Below, in pieces: positions 45,752-54,809 of a stretch of DNA of 64,000 nucleotides. Origin of the DNA: Rhodoferax mekongensis (GTDB lineage: Bacteria > Pseudomonadota > Gammaproteobacteria > Burkholderiales > Burkholderiaceae_C); contig NZ_CP132507.1 in NCBI RefSeq assembly GCF_032191775.1, positions 1,823,001-1,887,000 on the forward strand, given 5' to 3'. A program made the translations under genes and the position numbers. The notes under the pieces are model-generated. The model was not told the origin of the DNA and searched no databases. It saw nothing but the letters and a program-made list of their open reading frames with translations. Numbering within the stretch: position 1 is the first letter of the stretch; each line of letters begins with the position of its first letter.

Positions 45752-46117
45752 TCAGAGACGCCACAGAACCTGGATAGCCCAGCCGGCGCAGCCGACCAGC
45801 CAAACAATGGAGAACACTTGCAGAGACAAGCGGATGGAGACGGGTTTGACGTAATCCATCCAGATATCGCGCACACCCACCCATACGTGGTACAGCATGG
45901 CGATGATGACCGCGAAGGTCAGGAACTTCATCCACTGCTGGGAGAAGATGCCGGCCCATTTGTCGTAGCCGATGGGGCCTTTGAACAAAATCACCTGCGC
46001 CAGCAGGGCGATGGTGAACAAAGCCATCAAGACGGCGGTGACGCGTTGCGCCAGCCAGTCCCGCAGGCCGTAGTGCGCGCCAACGACGACGCGCTTGGAT
46101 CCGTAATTCACTGCCAT
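45752..46117 (-). CDS. sdhD: Succinate dehydrogenase membrane anchor SdhD
   Basis: 121 residues with three membrane helices. YGLRDWLAQRVTAVLMALFT and the haem-ligand region AMLYHVWVGVRDIWMDYVKP are the usual SdhD landmarks. Anchors complex II and helps form the quinone site. Between sdhC and sdhA. Confidence 0.94.
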   Translation of the reverse strand: MAVNYGSKRVVVGAHYGLRDWLAQRVTAVLMALFTIALLAQVILFKGPIGYDKWAGIFSQQWMKFLTFAVIIAMLYHVWVGVRDIWMDYVKPVSIRLSLQVFSIVWLVGCAGWAIQVLWRL

Positions 46118-46138
46118 TTGGTTTTCCTTTTCTCGTTG

Positions 46139-46582
46139 TTAGTAGGCGCCGAAGAGCTTGAGGGCCAGCACCAGGGTGAGCAAGCTGCCCAGACCCAGAG
46201 TGAAGATGGCGGAGCTGCGACCGAATTCTTTGCTCACAGCATGGTTGATGTCCATCCACAAGTGGCGCATGCCTGCGATGAAGTGGTGCAAATACGCCCA
46301 GATGATGGCCAGAGCCACCAGCTTCACAAACCAGCCGGGGATAAAGCCGACTCCAACGCTAAAGACGCTGGTGAACTTTGCAAATGAGATTTCCGAGGAT
46401 ACGGATGTGTCGAACATCCAGATAATGAAAGGCATCAGGATGAACATGATGGCCCCGCTGATGCGGTGCAGGATGGAAACCCATCCGGCGGGGGGGAGTC
46501 GATAGGTGGGCAGGTCACTCAGCGCATTGATGTTGCGGAATTCAGGCCGCGCGCGCTTGGGTTGGGAGTTGAGCTCAGTCAT
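46139..46582 (-). CDS. sdhC: Succinate dehydrogenase cytochrome b556 subunit
   Basis: 147 residues. RPEFRNINALSDLPTYRLPP followed by GWVSILHRISGAIMFILMPF and the haem histidine region HHFIAGMRHLWMDINH. First structural gene of the sdhCDAB-sdhE-gltA operon, downstream of the GntR regulator on the same strand. Confidence 0.95.
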   Translation of the reverse strand: MTELNSQPKRARPEFRNINALSDLPTYRLPPAGWVSILHRISGAIMFILMPFIIWMFDTSVSSEISFAKFTSVFSVGVGFIPGWFVKLVALAIIWAYLHHFIAGMRHLWMDINHAVSKEFGRSSAIFTLGLGSLLTLVLALKLFGAY

Positions 46583-46642
46583 GGATGGGCTTTCTTGGAT
46601 GTAACGTGTTTGTAATTCTGGGAATCGCAGGCCAAAATTCTA

Positions 46643-46682
46643 TTGCACCGCACCAATCTGACATTGGACTTGCATGGTGCAA
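46643..46682. promoter_or_regulatory. Nested inverted repeats upstream of sdhC
   Basis: Between the gntR stop and sdhC: outer arms TTGCACC (46643-46649) and GGTGCAA (46676-46682), inner arms CCAAT and ATTGG around CTGAC (46653-46667), with unequal spacers. It lacks a T-run and lies about 60-100 bp before sdhC, where a regulator of the sdh operon could bind. Confidence 0.4.
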
Positions 46683-46686
46683 CGCA

Positions 46687-47493
46687 TCAATTTAGCGCAT
46701 TTCGATAGTAGTGTGTGTCGGTCAAGTACAAGCCCCGACGGAGCTCCATAGGTAAATCGTTGTAGGTGTACGCGGTACGCTCAACACTGAGCAAGGGGGT
46801 GCTTGCACCGATTTGGAGCAGATCTCGCTGCTCGGGGTCCGGAAGCACGGCTTTGATCTTTTCCTCGGCACGCACCATGCGCACGCCGAATTCTGTTTCA
46901 AAAAGCGCATACATCGCACCGTCATAGCTGGTCAGGCGCTCTGCCGTCAGCCCTTTGAAAGGGCCGCCGGGGAGCCACAAGTCTTCCAAAATGGTAGGAG
47001 TGCCTGCGAAAGACAACACGCGCCGCACTTGCAATACCGCATCACCAGATCGCAGAGACAAGGCGCGCGCCACATCGGCGCTGGCGCGGGTGCGCTTGCA
47101 GTCAATGATGCGGCGCTGGGCCGGCCCTTCGTTGGATGGGTCGCCCGCCTCAGGGACCAGTCGCAAAAAGCGGTATTGAATGTGCCGTTCAGCATGGGTG
47201 GCGACAAACGTACCCTTGCCCTGGCGGCGAACGACGAGGTTTTCGGCGGCGAGCTCATCAATGGCTTTACGTACCGTGCCCTGGCTGACTTTGTACCGGC
47301 CGGCAAGCTCTTGCTCACTGGGAATGGCAGTGCTGGGTTTCCATTCGCCACTCTGCAGGCTTTGTAGGATGAGGGCCTTGATTTGCTGATACAGCGGGCT
47401 GAATGCCGGCGTGCCCGATGCCCCGGTTTGCGCGCCCGGGTCGATCGATGCGCTGGGAGCGCCGTCGTTCGAAGGGAGGGTGTTTGAAGGCAT
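46687..47493 (-). CDS. GntR-family (HutC-type) transcriptional regulator
   Basis: 268 residues. After a variable N-terminus comes a winged helix (LYQQIKALILQSLQSGEW, IPSEQELAGRYKVSQGTVRK, FVATHAER), then a UTRA ligand-binding domain (DAVLQVRRVLSFAGTPTILE...YYRNALN). Located between mdh (divergent) and sdhC (downstream), it probably senses a TCA-cycle metabolite. A perfect palindrome lies inside its own promoter, suggesting autoregulation. Confidence 0.92.
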   Translation of the reverse strand: MPSNTLPSNDGAPSASIDPGAQTGASGTPAFSPLYQQIKALILQSLQSGEWKPSTAIPSEQELAGRYKVSQGTVRKAIDELAAENLVVRRQGKGTFVATHAERHIQYRFLRLVPEAGDPSNEGPAQRRIIDCKRTRASADVARALSLRSGDAVLQVRRVLSFAGTPTILEDLWLPGGPFKGLTAERLTSYDGAMYALFETEFGVRMVRAEEKIKAVLPDPEQRDLLQIGASTPLLSVERTAYTYNDLPMELRRGLYLTDTHYYRNALN

Positions 47494-47548
47494 GAGGGCA
47501 GGGTTTCTGTCAGCAGCGAGTCAGGCTCGGGAAATTGCTCCAATCATA

Positions 47549-47560
47549 TCTTATATAAGA
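47549..47560. promoter_or_regulatory. Palindromic operator between gntR and mdh
   Basis: TCTTATATAAGA is a perfect 12-bp dyad. It lies in the spacer of a likely gntR promoter on the - strand (TTGTCT 47565-47570, TATGAT 47543-47548) and about 12 bp upstream of the mdh -35 box. A GTCTTAT half-site is repeated next to it. Confidence 0.6.
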
Positions 47561-47571
47561 CATAAGACAAA

Positions 47572-47601
47572 TTGACCCGGCACTAAATTCGAGGGTAAAC
47601 T
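47572..47601 (+). promoter_or_regulatory. mdh promoter
   Basis: TTGACC (47572-47577) and TAAACT (47596-47601) with 18-bp spacing; the transcript would have an mdh leader of about 75 nt. GGAG precedes the mdh ATG. Confidence 0.55.
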
Positions 47602-47682
47602 CTGGTGCATTCTGCAGCGCAACACAGCTTATTGCGGGCGCTCCCCAGTCACCGTTTTCTCAACACTTCCTGGAGTTTTACC

Positions 47683-48669
47683 ATGAGCAAGAAACCCGTC
47701 CGCGTTGCCGTTACAGGTGCAGCAGGTCAAATCGGTTACGCACTTCTGTTTCGCATCGCCTCCGGCGAAATGCTGGGCAAAGACCAGCCCGTGATCTTGC
47801 AATTGCTGGAAATCCCTGACGAAAAGGCCCAGAACGCGCTCAAGGGCGTCATCATGGAGCTGGAAGACTGCGCATTCCCGCTGCTGGCTGGTATCGAAGC
47901 CCATTCCGATCCGATGCAAGCATTCAAGGACACCGACTACGCTTTGTTGGTCGGCTCCCGCCCACGTGGCCCCGGCATGGAGCGTGCTGAACTGCTGGCC
48001 ATCAACGGCGCCATCTTCACCACCCAAGGCAAGGCTCTGAACGCAGTGGCTTCCCGCAACGTCAAGGTGCTGGTGGTCGGCAACCCCGCCAACACCAATG
48101 CATACATCGCCATGAAGGCCGCGCCTGATCTGCCGGCCAAGAACTTCACCGCCATGCTGCGCTTGGACCACAACCGTGCCGCCAGCCAGTTGGCTGCCAA
48201 GACCGGCAAGGCCGTGGCAGACATCGAGAAGTTGGCCGTGTGGGGCAACCACTCTCCCACCATGTACGCCGACTACCGTTTCGCCACCATCGCTGGCCAG
48301 TCTGTAAAAGACATGATCAACGACGAAACCTGGAACCGCGAAACCTTCTTGCCCACCGTGGGCAAGCGTGGCGCAGCCATCATTGCTGCACGTGGTTTGT
48401 CTTCCGCTGCATCTGCCGCCAACGCGGCTATCGACCACATGCGTGACTGGGCTTTGGGCACCAACGGCAAATGGGTCACCATGGGCATTCCTTCCAACGG
48501 CGAATATGGCATTCCCAAGGAAGTCATGTTTGGTTTCCCTGTGACCTGCGCGAACGGCGAATACAAGATCGTCGAAGGCCTGGAAATTGACGCGTTCTCC
48601 CAAGAGTGCATCAACAAGACCTTGGCTGAACTGCAAGGCGAACAAGACGGCGTGAAACACCTGCTGTAA
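47683..48669 (+). CDS. mdh: Malate dehydrogenase
   Basis: 328 residues. Start ATG at 47683 preceded by GGAG. NAD-binding [20 protein letters not shown], substrate arginines in [23 protein letters not shown], catalytic His in [15 protein letters not shown]. Interconverts malate and oxaloacetate. This is the cytosolic-type MDH usual in betaproteobacteria. Divergent from gntR and followed after 3 bp by a CitE-like gene. Confidence 0.98.
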   Translation: MSKKPVRVAVTGAAGQIGYALLFRIASGEMLGKDQPVILQLLEIPDEKAQNALKGVIMELEDCAFPLLAGIEAHSDPMQAFKDTDYALLVGSRPRGPGMERAELLAINGAIFTTQGKALNAVASRNVKVLVVGNPANTNAYIAMKAAPDLPAKNFTAMLRLDHNRAASQLAAKTGKAVADIEKLAVWGNHSPTMYADYRFATIAGQSVKDMINDETWNRETFLPTVGKRGAAIIAARGLSSAASAANAAIDHMRDWALGTNGKWVTMGIPSNGEYGIPKEVMFGFPVTCANGEYKIVEGLEIDAFSQECINKTLAELQGEQDGVKHLL

Positions 48670-48672
48670 TCC

Positions 48673-49758
48673 TTGGCCCACGCACCGGCACCCACCGTGA
48701 AGCATCCTCGCGACATCCTTTTAGGTGCGCAGGGTGCTGCGGGTGTACTGCCGGTGTGTGACCATTACAGCGGTGTAGAAGCCCGCATGGTCAAGAGCCT
48801 GCAAATGCAGGCGGACATGACCCAGGAGTTCGGCGCTTGCGTATTTGACGTGACCCTGGACTGCGAAGACGGTGCGCCCGTCGGTGGAGAGCTCGATCAT
48901 GCCAATATGGTTGCGGCGCTCGCCAAGTCTGCGCAAGAAGCTCCTGATTTGATAGCAAATGGCTTGCGCCGCCGTGTGGGTGTGCGCTTGCATGCGGTAG
49001 ACCACCCTGCGTTTCTGCAGGATGTGGCGTGTGTGGTCGGCGCTGCTGCCCATGCCCTGAGTTACATCATGCTGCCCAAGGTGGAGTCTGCCGCCGATGT
49101 GGAGCTGGCAGTCCGCGCCATCGATGCGTTGGGACCTGTGGCTGCTGCAATTCCATTGCATGTGTTAATCGAGTCCCCGGCAGCGGTGCATCGCGCTTTT
49201 GAGATTGCGGCCCATGCGCGCGTGCAGTCCATCAGTTTCGGTTTGATGGACTTCGTGTCCAGCCACGGTGGCGCCATTCCCGCGACAGCGATGGGGGTTC
49301 GGGCCTCGACCGATGGCGATACCTTGGACCAGTTCCACCATCCCTTGGTCGTGCGTGCCAAGACAGATATTTCTAGCGCCTGCCATGCGTTTGGCAAAGT
49401 GCCATCGCATTGCGTGGTGACTGAGTTCAAAGACGCACAAGCCTTGAGCCGGGCAGCCCGATATGCTTCCCAAGCCTTGGGTTACACCCGCATGTGGAGT
49501 ATTCATCCGGACCAGATCCGGCCTATCGTTCAAGCGTTTGCCCCGGATGCAAGAGCTGTGGAGCAGGCAGCAGACATCGTGACCCGCGCCGCAGCGGCCG
49601 ATTGGGGCCCTGTGTCAGCAGGTGGTGTTTTGCACGACCGGGCCAGTTACCGGTTTTTCTGGCAGGTGCTGGAGCGTGCGCACGCGACTGGTGTGGCCGT
49701 GCCTTCGGAGGTGGCTGCCTATTTCGAATCGCCCCTCGCGAAGGAGGGCGCAAGATGA
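48673..49758 (+). CDS. CitE-like (HpcH/HpaI superfamily) CoA lyase
   Basis: 361 residues from TTG (a GTG at 48697 is an alternative). Metal and CoA-thioester aldolase-type TIM barrel: FDVTLDCEDGAPVG, VGVRLHAVDHPAF, YIMLPKVESAADVE, PLHVLIESPAAVH, RMWSIHPDQIRPIV. Likely cleaves or hydrolyses a malyl-, citramalyl- or similar CoA ester. The position between mdh and acnB suggests a C4-dicarboxyl-CoA, but the substrate is not shown. A repeat copy encodes an internal segment (SAQEAPDLIANG). Confidence 0.85.
   Translation: MAHAPAPTVKHPRDILLGAQGAAGVLPVCDHYSGVEARMVKSLQMQADMTQEFGACVFDVTLDCEDGAPVGGELDHANMVAALAKSAQEAPDLIANGLRRRVGVRLHAVDHPAFLQDVACVVGAAAHALSYIMLPKVESAADVELAVRAIDALGPVAAAIPLHVLIESPAAVHRAFEIAAHARVQSISFGLMDFVSSHGGAIPATAMGVRASTDGDTLDQFHHPLVVRAKTDISSACHAFGKVPSHCVVTEFKDAQALSRAARYASQALGYTRMWSIHPDQIRPIVQAFAPDARAVEQAADIVTRAAAADWGPVSAGGVLHDRASYRFFWQVLERAHATGVAVPSEVAAYFESPLAKEGAR
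48905..48959 (+). repeat. Interspersed repeat copy 8, inside the CitE-like gene
   Basis: GCGGCGCTCG, TCTGCGCAAGAAGC and TCCTGATTTGATAGCAAA follow the consensus very closely and are translated in frame (AALAKSAQEAPDLIANG), just before the conserved VGVRLHAVDHP strand. One of the clearest coding copies. Confidence 0.8.
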
Positions 49759-50282
49759 AGTTTGTTGGCCTGGTGACAGCCATGCTGTGCATCGTGCTCT
49801 GGACCGGCTCCGCAGCCGCCAGCAACGTTGCGCTGCAAGCTGCCATCTCCAAGAAGAGCACTCGCGTGCAGGCACCTGCCAAGGCCGTCGACAAGCCGGT
49901 TGCCTTGAGCGAAGAACAATTGGCAGTCGCCCCCAGGGTCGCGACCGGTGTGTTGCCCTGTGAGTTGGCCCAAAAAGTGTCTGTGCAGGCGCACCCCGAG
50001 CATGCGGGGCATTTCGCCGTGGAATCCGGCAAGCAGCGTTTTGTGATGGTGCCCGTTGCAACTTCGACCGGAGCGATCCGGCTGGAAGATGCGGCCCGTG
50101 GCGCTGTCTGGTTGCAGTTGGCCAACAAGTCCATGTTGATGGATCAGCGGCAGGGACGCCGTTTGGCGGACGCCTGTATGAGCGCTGAGCAGCAGGCCGT
50201 GGCACTGGCGATGGAGAAGAACCCGGCACCCCACTTGCTGGAGCCCCTGCCCGTGCCACAAGATGGTACTGCTATGAAATAA
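49755..50282 (+). CDS. Exported protein of unknown function
   Basis: 175 residues. Signal peptide MKFVGLVTAMLCIVLWTGSA ending AAAS, then a soluble domain (PCELAQKVSVQAHPEHAGHF, MVPVATSTGAIRLEDAARG, SMLMDQRQGRRLADACMS) with a likely disulfide pair. I do not recognise the family. Starts inside the CitE-like stop (ATGA). The final TAMK and the stop TAA come from the adjoining repeat copy. Confidence 0.8.
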   Translation: MKFVGLVTAMLCIVLWTGSAAASNVALQAAISKKSTRVQAPAKAVDKPVALSEEQLAVAPRVATGVLPCELAQKVSVQAHPEHAGHFAVESGKQRFVMVPVATSTGAIRLEDAARGAVWLQLANKSMLMDQRQGRRLADACMSAEQQAVALAMEKNPAPHLLEPLPVPQDGTAMK

Positions 50283-50336
50283 GTAGCTGCTCGCGCACAT
50301 TTCGTGGGCGCTAGAGACCGTTTTTATTGTTTTTGA
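50268..50336 (-). repeat. Interspersed repeat copy 9, before acnB
   Basis: On the + strand CTGCTATGAAATAAGTAG, CTGCTCGCGCACATTTC, GTGGGCGCTAGAGACC. It supplies the stop codon of the upstream gene and fills the gap to acnB, ending 6 bp before the acnB ribosome-binding site (AAGGAG). Confidence 0.88.
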
Positions 50337-50348
50337 AGGAGAGTGAAG

Positions 50349-52931
50349 ATGTTGCAAGCTTACCGAGACCATGTAGCTGAACGCGCTGCGTTGGGCATTC
50401 CCCCCCTGCCTTTGTCTGCCAAGCAGACCGGCGAACTGATTGAGTTGCTGAAGGCGCCACCCGCCGGCGAAGAAGCCACCCTCGTGGACCTGATCACCCA
50501 CCGCGTGCCCGCAGGTGTGGACGATGCTGCCAAGGTCAAAGCCAGCTACCTAGCTGCTGTGGCCCACGGCACTGAAAAGTGCGCTCTGATCTCCCGCGCC
50601 CGTGCCACCGAACTGCTGGGCACCATGCTGGGTGGCTACAACATCAGCCCGCTGGTGGATCTGCTGGACGATGCTGCCGTGGCTGCGGAAGCCGCCGAAG
50701 GCCTGAAGAAAACCCTGTTGATGTTTGACCAGTTCCATGACGTGAAGGAAAAGGCCGACAAGGGCAATACCTTCGCCAAGGCCGTGCTGCAAAGCTGGGC
50801 CGATGCTGAATGGTTCACCAGCCGCCCTGAAGTGCCCCAAAGCATCACCGTCACCATCTTCAAAGTGACCGGCGAAACCAACACCGACGATTTGTCCCCC
50901 GCGCCTGACGCCTGGAGCCGCCCAGACATTCCGTTGCACGCTTTGGCCATGTTGAAAAACAAGCGCGATGGCATCACCCCTGAGGAGGACGGCAAGCGCG
51001 GCCCGGTCAAGTTCATCGAAGACCTGCGCGCCCGTGGCAACCTCGTGGCCTACGTGGGTGACGTAGTGGGCACCGGCTCCAGCCGCAAGTCCGCCACCAA
51101 CTCCGTGCTGTGGTTCACCGGTGAAGACATTCCTTACGTTCCCAACAAGCGTTTCGGCGGCGTGTGCCTGGGCACCAAGATCGCTCCGATCTTCTACAAC
51201 ACCATGGAAGATGCGGGCGCGCTGCCGATCGAGCTGGACGTGAACCAGATGAACATGGGTGACGTGGTGGAACTGCGTCCCTACGACGGCAAGGCCTTCA
51301 AAGACGGCAAGGAAATCGCATCCTTCCAAGTCAAGAGCGATGTGCTGTTTGACGAAGTGCGTGCCGGTGGCCGTATCCCCCTGATCATCGGCCGTGGCTT
51401 GACCGCCAAAGCCCGTGAAGCGTTGGGTCTGAAGCCTTCCACCTTGTTCCGCCTGCCCCAGAACCCTGCTGACACCAAGAAGGGTTTCAGCCTGGCCCAG
51501 AAGATGGTCGGTCGCGCTTGCGGTCTGCCCGAAGGCCAAGGCGTGCGCCCCGGTACCTACTGCGAGCCCAAGATGACCTCCGTCGGCTCCCAAGACACCA
51601 CCGGCCCAATGACCCGCGACGAGCTGAAAGACTTGGCTTGCCTGGGCTTCTCTGCCGATTTGGTGATGCAGTCGTTCTGCCACACCGCGGCTTACCCCAA
51701 GCCCGTGGACGTGAAGATGCACCACGAGCTGCCTGACTTCATCAGTACCCGTGGTGGCGTGTCCCTGCGTCCCGGTGACGGCGTGATCCACTCCTGGCTC
51801 AACCGCATGTTGTTGCCTGACACCGTGGGCACTGGTGGCGACAGCCACACCCGTTTCCCTATTGGCATCAGCTTCCCCGCAGGTTCCGGTCTGGTGGCAT
51901 TTGCCGCTGCTACCGGCGTGATGCCTTTGGACATGCCGGAGTCGGTGTTGGTGCGTTTCAAGGGCAAGATGCAGCCCGGCGTGACCCTGCGTGACTTGGT
52001 GAACGCGATTCCCTTGTACGCCATCAAGGCTGGCCTGCTGACGGTTGAGAAGAAGGGCAAGAAGAACATCTTCTCCGGCCGCATCCTCGAAATCGAAGGT
52101 TTGCCAGACCTGAAGGTCGAACAGGCGTTTGAGTTGTCTGACGCTTCCGCTGAGCGTTCCGCCGCAGGTTGCACCGTGCACCTGAACAAAGAGCCGATCA
52201 TCGAATACGTCACCAGCAACATCACCATGATGAAGTGGATGATTGCGAATGGCTACGCCGATGCGCGTACCCTGGGTCGCCGCATTGCCGCCCAGGAAGC
52301 CTGGCTCAAGAACCCTGAGTTGCTCAAGGGCGATGCCGATGCAGAGTACGCAGCCGTCATCGAGATCGACTTGGCAGACATCCATGAGCCTATCGTGGCA
52401 TGCCCCAACGATCCGGACGATGTGAAGACATTGGCCGAAGTGGCCGGCGCCAAGATCGATGAGGTGTTCATCGGCTCCTGCATGACCAACATCGGTCACT
52501 TCCGTGCCGCTTCCAAGCTGATGGAAGGTAAGCGCGACATTCCAGTCAAGCTGTGGATCGCGCCTCCTACCAAGATGGACGCCAAGCAATTGAGCGACGA
52601 AGGCCACTATGGTGTGCTGGGTGGTGCAGGTGCCCGCATGGAAATGCCGGGCTGCAGCTTGTGCATGGGCAACCAGGCGCAGGTGAAAGAGGGCGCCACC
52701 GTGTTCTCTACGTCCACCCGCAACTTCCCCAACCGTTTGGGCAAGAACAGCAATGTGTACTTGGGCTCGGCCGAACTGGCAGCTATCGCTTCCAAGCTGG
52801 GTCGCATTCCTACCAAGGAAGAGTATCTGGCGGACATGGGCGTGCTCACCGCCGCCAGCGACAAGGTGTACCAGTACCTGAACTTTGACAAGATCAGCGA
52901 CTACACCGAGTCTGCTGCCACTGTGAAGTAA
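50349..52931 (+). CDS. acnB: Aconitate hydratase B
   Basis: 860 residues from the ATG at 50349 (AAGGAG upstream; a GTG at 50343 is less likely). Swivelling domain first ([20 protein letters not shown]), then the catalytic core; [4Fe-4S] cysteines in [15 protein letters not shown] and [12 protein letters not shown]. Isomerises citrate and isocitrate and can also dehydrate 2-methylcitrate in some bacteria. It completes the TCA gene group of this region. Confidence 0.98.
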   Translation: MLQAYRDHVAERAALGIPPLPLSAKQTGELIELLKAPPAGEEATLVDLITHRVPAGVDDAAKVKASYLAAVAHGTEKCALISRARATELLGTMLGGYNISPLVDLLDDAAVAAEAAEGLKKTLLMFDQFHDVKEKADKGNTFAKAVLQSWADAEWFTSRPEVPQSITVTIFKVTGETNTDDLSPAPDAWSRPDIPLHALAMLKNKRDGITPEEDGKRGPVKFIEDLRARGNLVAYVGDVVGTGSSRKSATNSVLWFTGEDIPYVPNKRFGGVCLGTKIAPIFYNTMEDAGALPIELDVNQMNMGDVVELRPYDGKAFKDGKEIASFQVKSDVLFDEVRAGGRIPLIIGRGLTAKAREALGLKPSTLFRLPQNPADTKKGFSLAQKMVGRACGLPEGQGVRPGTYCEPKMTSVGSQDTTGPMTRDELKDLACLGFSADLVMQSFCHTAAYPKPVDVKMHHELPDFISTRGGVSLRPGDGVIHSWLNRMLLPDTVGTGGDSHTRFPIGISFPAGSGLVAFAAATGVMPLDMPESVLVRFKGKMQPGVTLRDLVNAIPLYAIKAGLLTVEKKGKKNIFSGRILEIEGLPDLKVEQAFELSDASAERSAAGCTVHLNKEPIIEYVTSNITMMKWMIANGYADARTLGRRIAAQEAWLKNPELLKGDADAEYAAVIEIDLADIHEPIVACPNDPDDVKTLAEVAGAKIDEVFIGSCMTNIGHFRAASKLMEGKRDIPVKLWIAPPTKMDAKQLSDEGHYGVLGGAGARMEMPGCSLCMGNQAQVKEGATVFSTSTRNFPNRLGKNSNVYLGSAELAAIASKLGRIPTKEEYLADMGVLTAASDKVYQYLNFDKISDYTESAATVK

Positions 52932-52966
52932 TCAGCCGCTTTGGCGCCTCCGCGCCATTCGCTGCA

Positions 52967-53000
52967 AAAGCCCTGCAACTCCGGTTGCGGGGCTTTTTTT
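52967..53000 (+). terminator. Intrinsic terminator of acnB
   Basis: AAAGCCCTGCAAC-TCCG-GTTGCGGGGCTTT with one G-T wobble, followed by a T7 tract (52994-53000), about 35 bp after the acnB stop. Confidence 0.92.
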
Positions 53001-53088
53001 ATGGGGTCTTTGTGTGGCTCTGAGGGCGGTTGTAACTCCCTGAAACCTGTAGGGCTGTAGCCGGTTAAACTCGCGGGCATTCTTGAAT

Positions 53089-53106
53089 CAGTCACGAGAC
53101 TGTCAT
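53089..53106 (+). promoter_or_regulatory. Pho-box-like site before DUF47-pit
   Basis: CAGTCACGAGACTGTCAT: two direct CTGTCAT-like heptamers with 11-bp spacing, the second perfect. 13 of 18 bases agree with the usual PhoB box. It lies 23 bp before the start codon, a position more suited to repression than activation. Confidence 0.5.
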
Positions 53107-53128
53107 ATTTAACCGTTAGGAGCTCCGC

Positions 53129-53776
53129 ATGTTGTTTGGAAAGTTGTTGCCTCGTGAAGGCAATTTTTTTGAGATGTTCAATCAGCATGCGGATCGTATC
53201 GTGGAGGCCGCCCAGGCTTTTTCCAAGCTGGTGGCTAACTACAACGACGCTGATCTGCGCGCGAAATACAACCAGGAAGTGGACGACGCCGAGCGTGCAG
53301 CAGACCGCGTGACCCATGAGGTGAACAAGGCGATTCACATCACCTTCATCACGCCCATCGACCGCGAGCAAATCCACTCCCTGATTAACACCATGGATGA
53401 TGTGGCGGACCTGATTCAGGATTCTGCTGAAACCATGGCGCTGTACGACGTCCGAGTCATGACGGAAGAGATCGTGCGTTTGACCGACCTGAGCGTGAAG
53501 TGCTGCGAGCGTTTGCGTGATGCGGTGAAGCTGTTGGCGGATATCGCCGATCACGCCACAGCCGAGGCAGCCTTGAAAACCTGCGAAGAAATCGACCGTC
53601 TGGAGTCAGATGCTGACCGCGTGATGCGCACCGCCATGAGCAAGCTGTTCCGCGAGCAGGAAGATGTGCGTGAACTCATCAAGCTCAAAGCCATTTACGA
53701 GCTGCTGGAAACCATCACCGACAAGTGTGAAGACGTGGCCAATGTGATCGAGGGCATCATCCTCGAGAACTCCTGA
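53129..53776 (+). CDS. DUF47 (PhoU-like) phosphate transport accessory protein
   Basis: 215 residues, all helical: LFGKLLPREGNFFEMFNQHA start, ITFITPIDREQIHSLINTMD, CEEIDRLESDADRVMR with coiled-coil character and metal-binding acidic clusters as in PhoU. The DUF47-pit pair is widespread; the protein is thought to regulate the Pit transporter. Followed by pit after 22 bp; GTTAGGAG precedes its ATG. Confidence 0.93.
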   Translation: MLFGKLLPREGNFFEMFNQHADRIVEAAQAFSKLVANYNDADLRAKYNQEVDDAERAADRVTHEVNKAIHITFITPIDREQIHSLINTMDDVADLIQDSAETMALYDVRVMTEEIVRLTDLSVKCCERLRDAVKLLADIADHATAEAALKTCEEIDRLESDADRVMRTAMSKLFREQEDVRELIKLKAIYELLETITDKCEDVANVIEGIILENS

Positions 53777-53798
53777 TCCACCGCGCAGGTTCAATACG

Positions 53799-54809
53799 AT
53801 GGAACAAGTCCAGACAGCCCTGTGGGTCGTAGCCCTGTTGGTGACGCTCGCGCTGATGTTCGACTTCATGAATGGTTTTCATGACGCGGCAAATTCAATT
53901 GCGACCGTGGTGTCCACCGGAGTCCTCAAGCCCGGTCAGGCGGTGATTTTTGCCGCCTTTTTCAACTTCATAGCCATTTTCATTTTTCATCTGAGTGTTG
54001 CGGCCACCGTGGGCAAAGGCATTGTGCAGCCCGGCGTCGTGGACACCCATGTGGTGTTCGGTGCGTTGGTAGGCGCCATTACCTGGAACGTCATTACCTG
54101 GTATTACGGTATTCCCAGCAGCTCTTCCCACGCGCTGATTGGTGGCATTGTCGGCGCGGTGATTGCCAAGGCTGGAGCAGGGGCCTTGATCTCCGCTGGC
54201 ATTCTGAAAACGGTAGCGTTCATTTTCGTGTCGCCCCTATTGGGCTTCACTTTGGGCTCCATGATGATGGTGGCAGTCGCCTGGATTTTCCGGCGCGCAC
54301 GGCCTTCGCGCATCGATAAATGGTTCCGGCGTTTGCAGCTATTGAGCGCAGGTGCATACAGCCTGGGGCATGGCGGCAACGACGCGCAAAAGACCATAGG
54401 CATCATCTGGATGATGTTGATCGCAACCGGTTACGTATCAGCCAGTGATACGGCGCCTCCCACCTGGACCATTGTGTCTTGCTATATCGCCATCGGCGCT
54501 GGAACCATGTTCGGTGGCTGGCGGATTGTGCGCACCATGGGTCAGAAAATCACCAAGCTGAAGCCGGTGGGCGGCTTCTGTGCGGAGACCGGTGGCGCGA
54601 TGACACTGTTTCTGGCGACGGGCTTGGGTATTCCTGTGTCGACGACCCACACCATTACTGGCGCCATTGTTGGAGTGGGCTCCACCCAGCGCGCCAGCGC
54701 AGTGCGATGGGGCGTTGCGGGAAACATTGTGTGGGCCTGGGTGTTGACCATCCCGGCTGCGGCTTTTGTCGCGGCAATCGCTTACTGGGTCAGTCTGCAG
54801 ATTTTTTGA
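53799..54809 (+). CDS. pit: Low-affinity inorganic phosphate transporter (Pit)
   Basis: 336 residues with about ten membrane helices. PiT signatures: FDFMNGFHDAANSIATVV near the start and GHGGNDAQKTIGII in the second half, with GIPSSSSHALIGGIVGA and GIPVSTTHTITGAIVGVG as the inverted repeats. Imports metal-phosphate with protons. Its 3' end overlaps the convergent TM2 gene by 20 bp. Confidence 0.96.
   Translation: MEQVQTALWVVALLVTLALMFDFMNGFHDAANSIATVVSTGVLKPGQAVIFAAFFNFIAIFIFHLSVAATVGKGIVQPGVVDTHVVFGALVGAITWNVITWYYGIPSSSSHALIGGIVGAVIAKAGAGALISAGILKTVAFIFVSPLLGFTLGSMMMVAVAWIFRRARPSRIDKWFRRLQLLSAGAYSLGHGGNDAQKTIGIIWMMLIATGYVSASDTAPPTWTIVSCYIAIGAGTMFGGWRIVRTMGQKITKLKPVGGFCAETGGAMTLFLATGLGIPVSTTHTITGAIVGVGSTQRASAVRWGVAGNIVWAWVLTIPAAAFVAAIAYWVSLQIF

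Noticed and set aside
42939..45854. A 971-codon open frame on the + strand opposite sdhE, sdhB and sdhA
   Set aside because: It lies antisense to three genes with unmistakable family motifs and encodes a His/Val/Gln-rich composition typical of the mirror of G/C-biased third codon positions.
50550..52607. A 685-codon open frame opposite acnB
   Set aside because: Same cause: antisense shadow of a long, strongly codon-biased gene. No start context, no recognisable domain, repetitive Gly/His/Gln composition.
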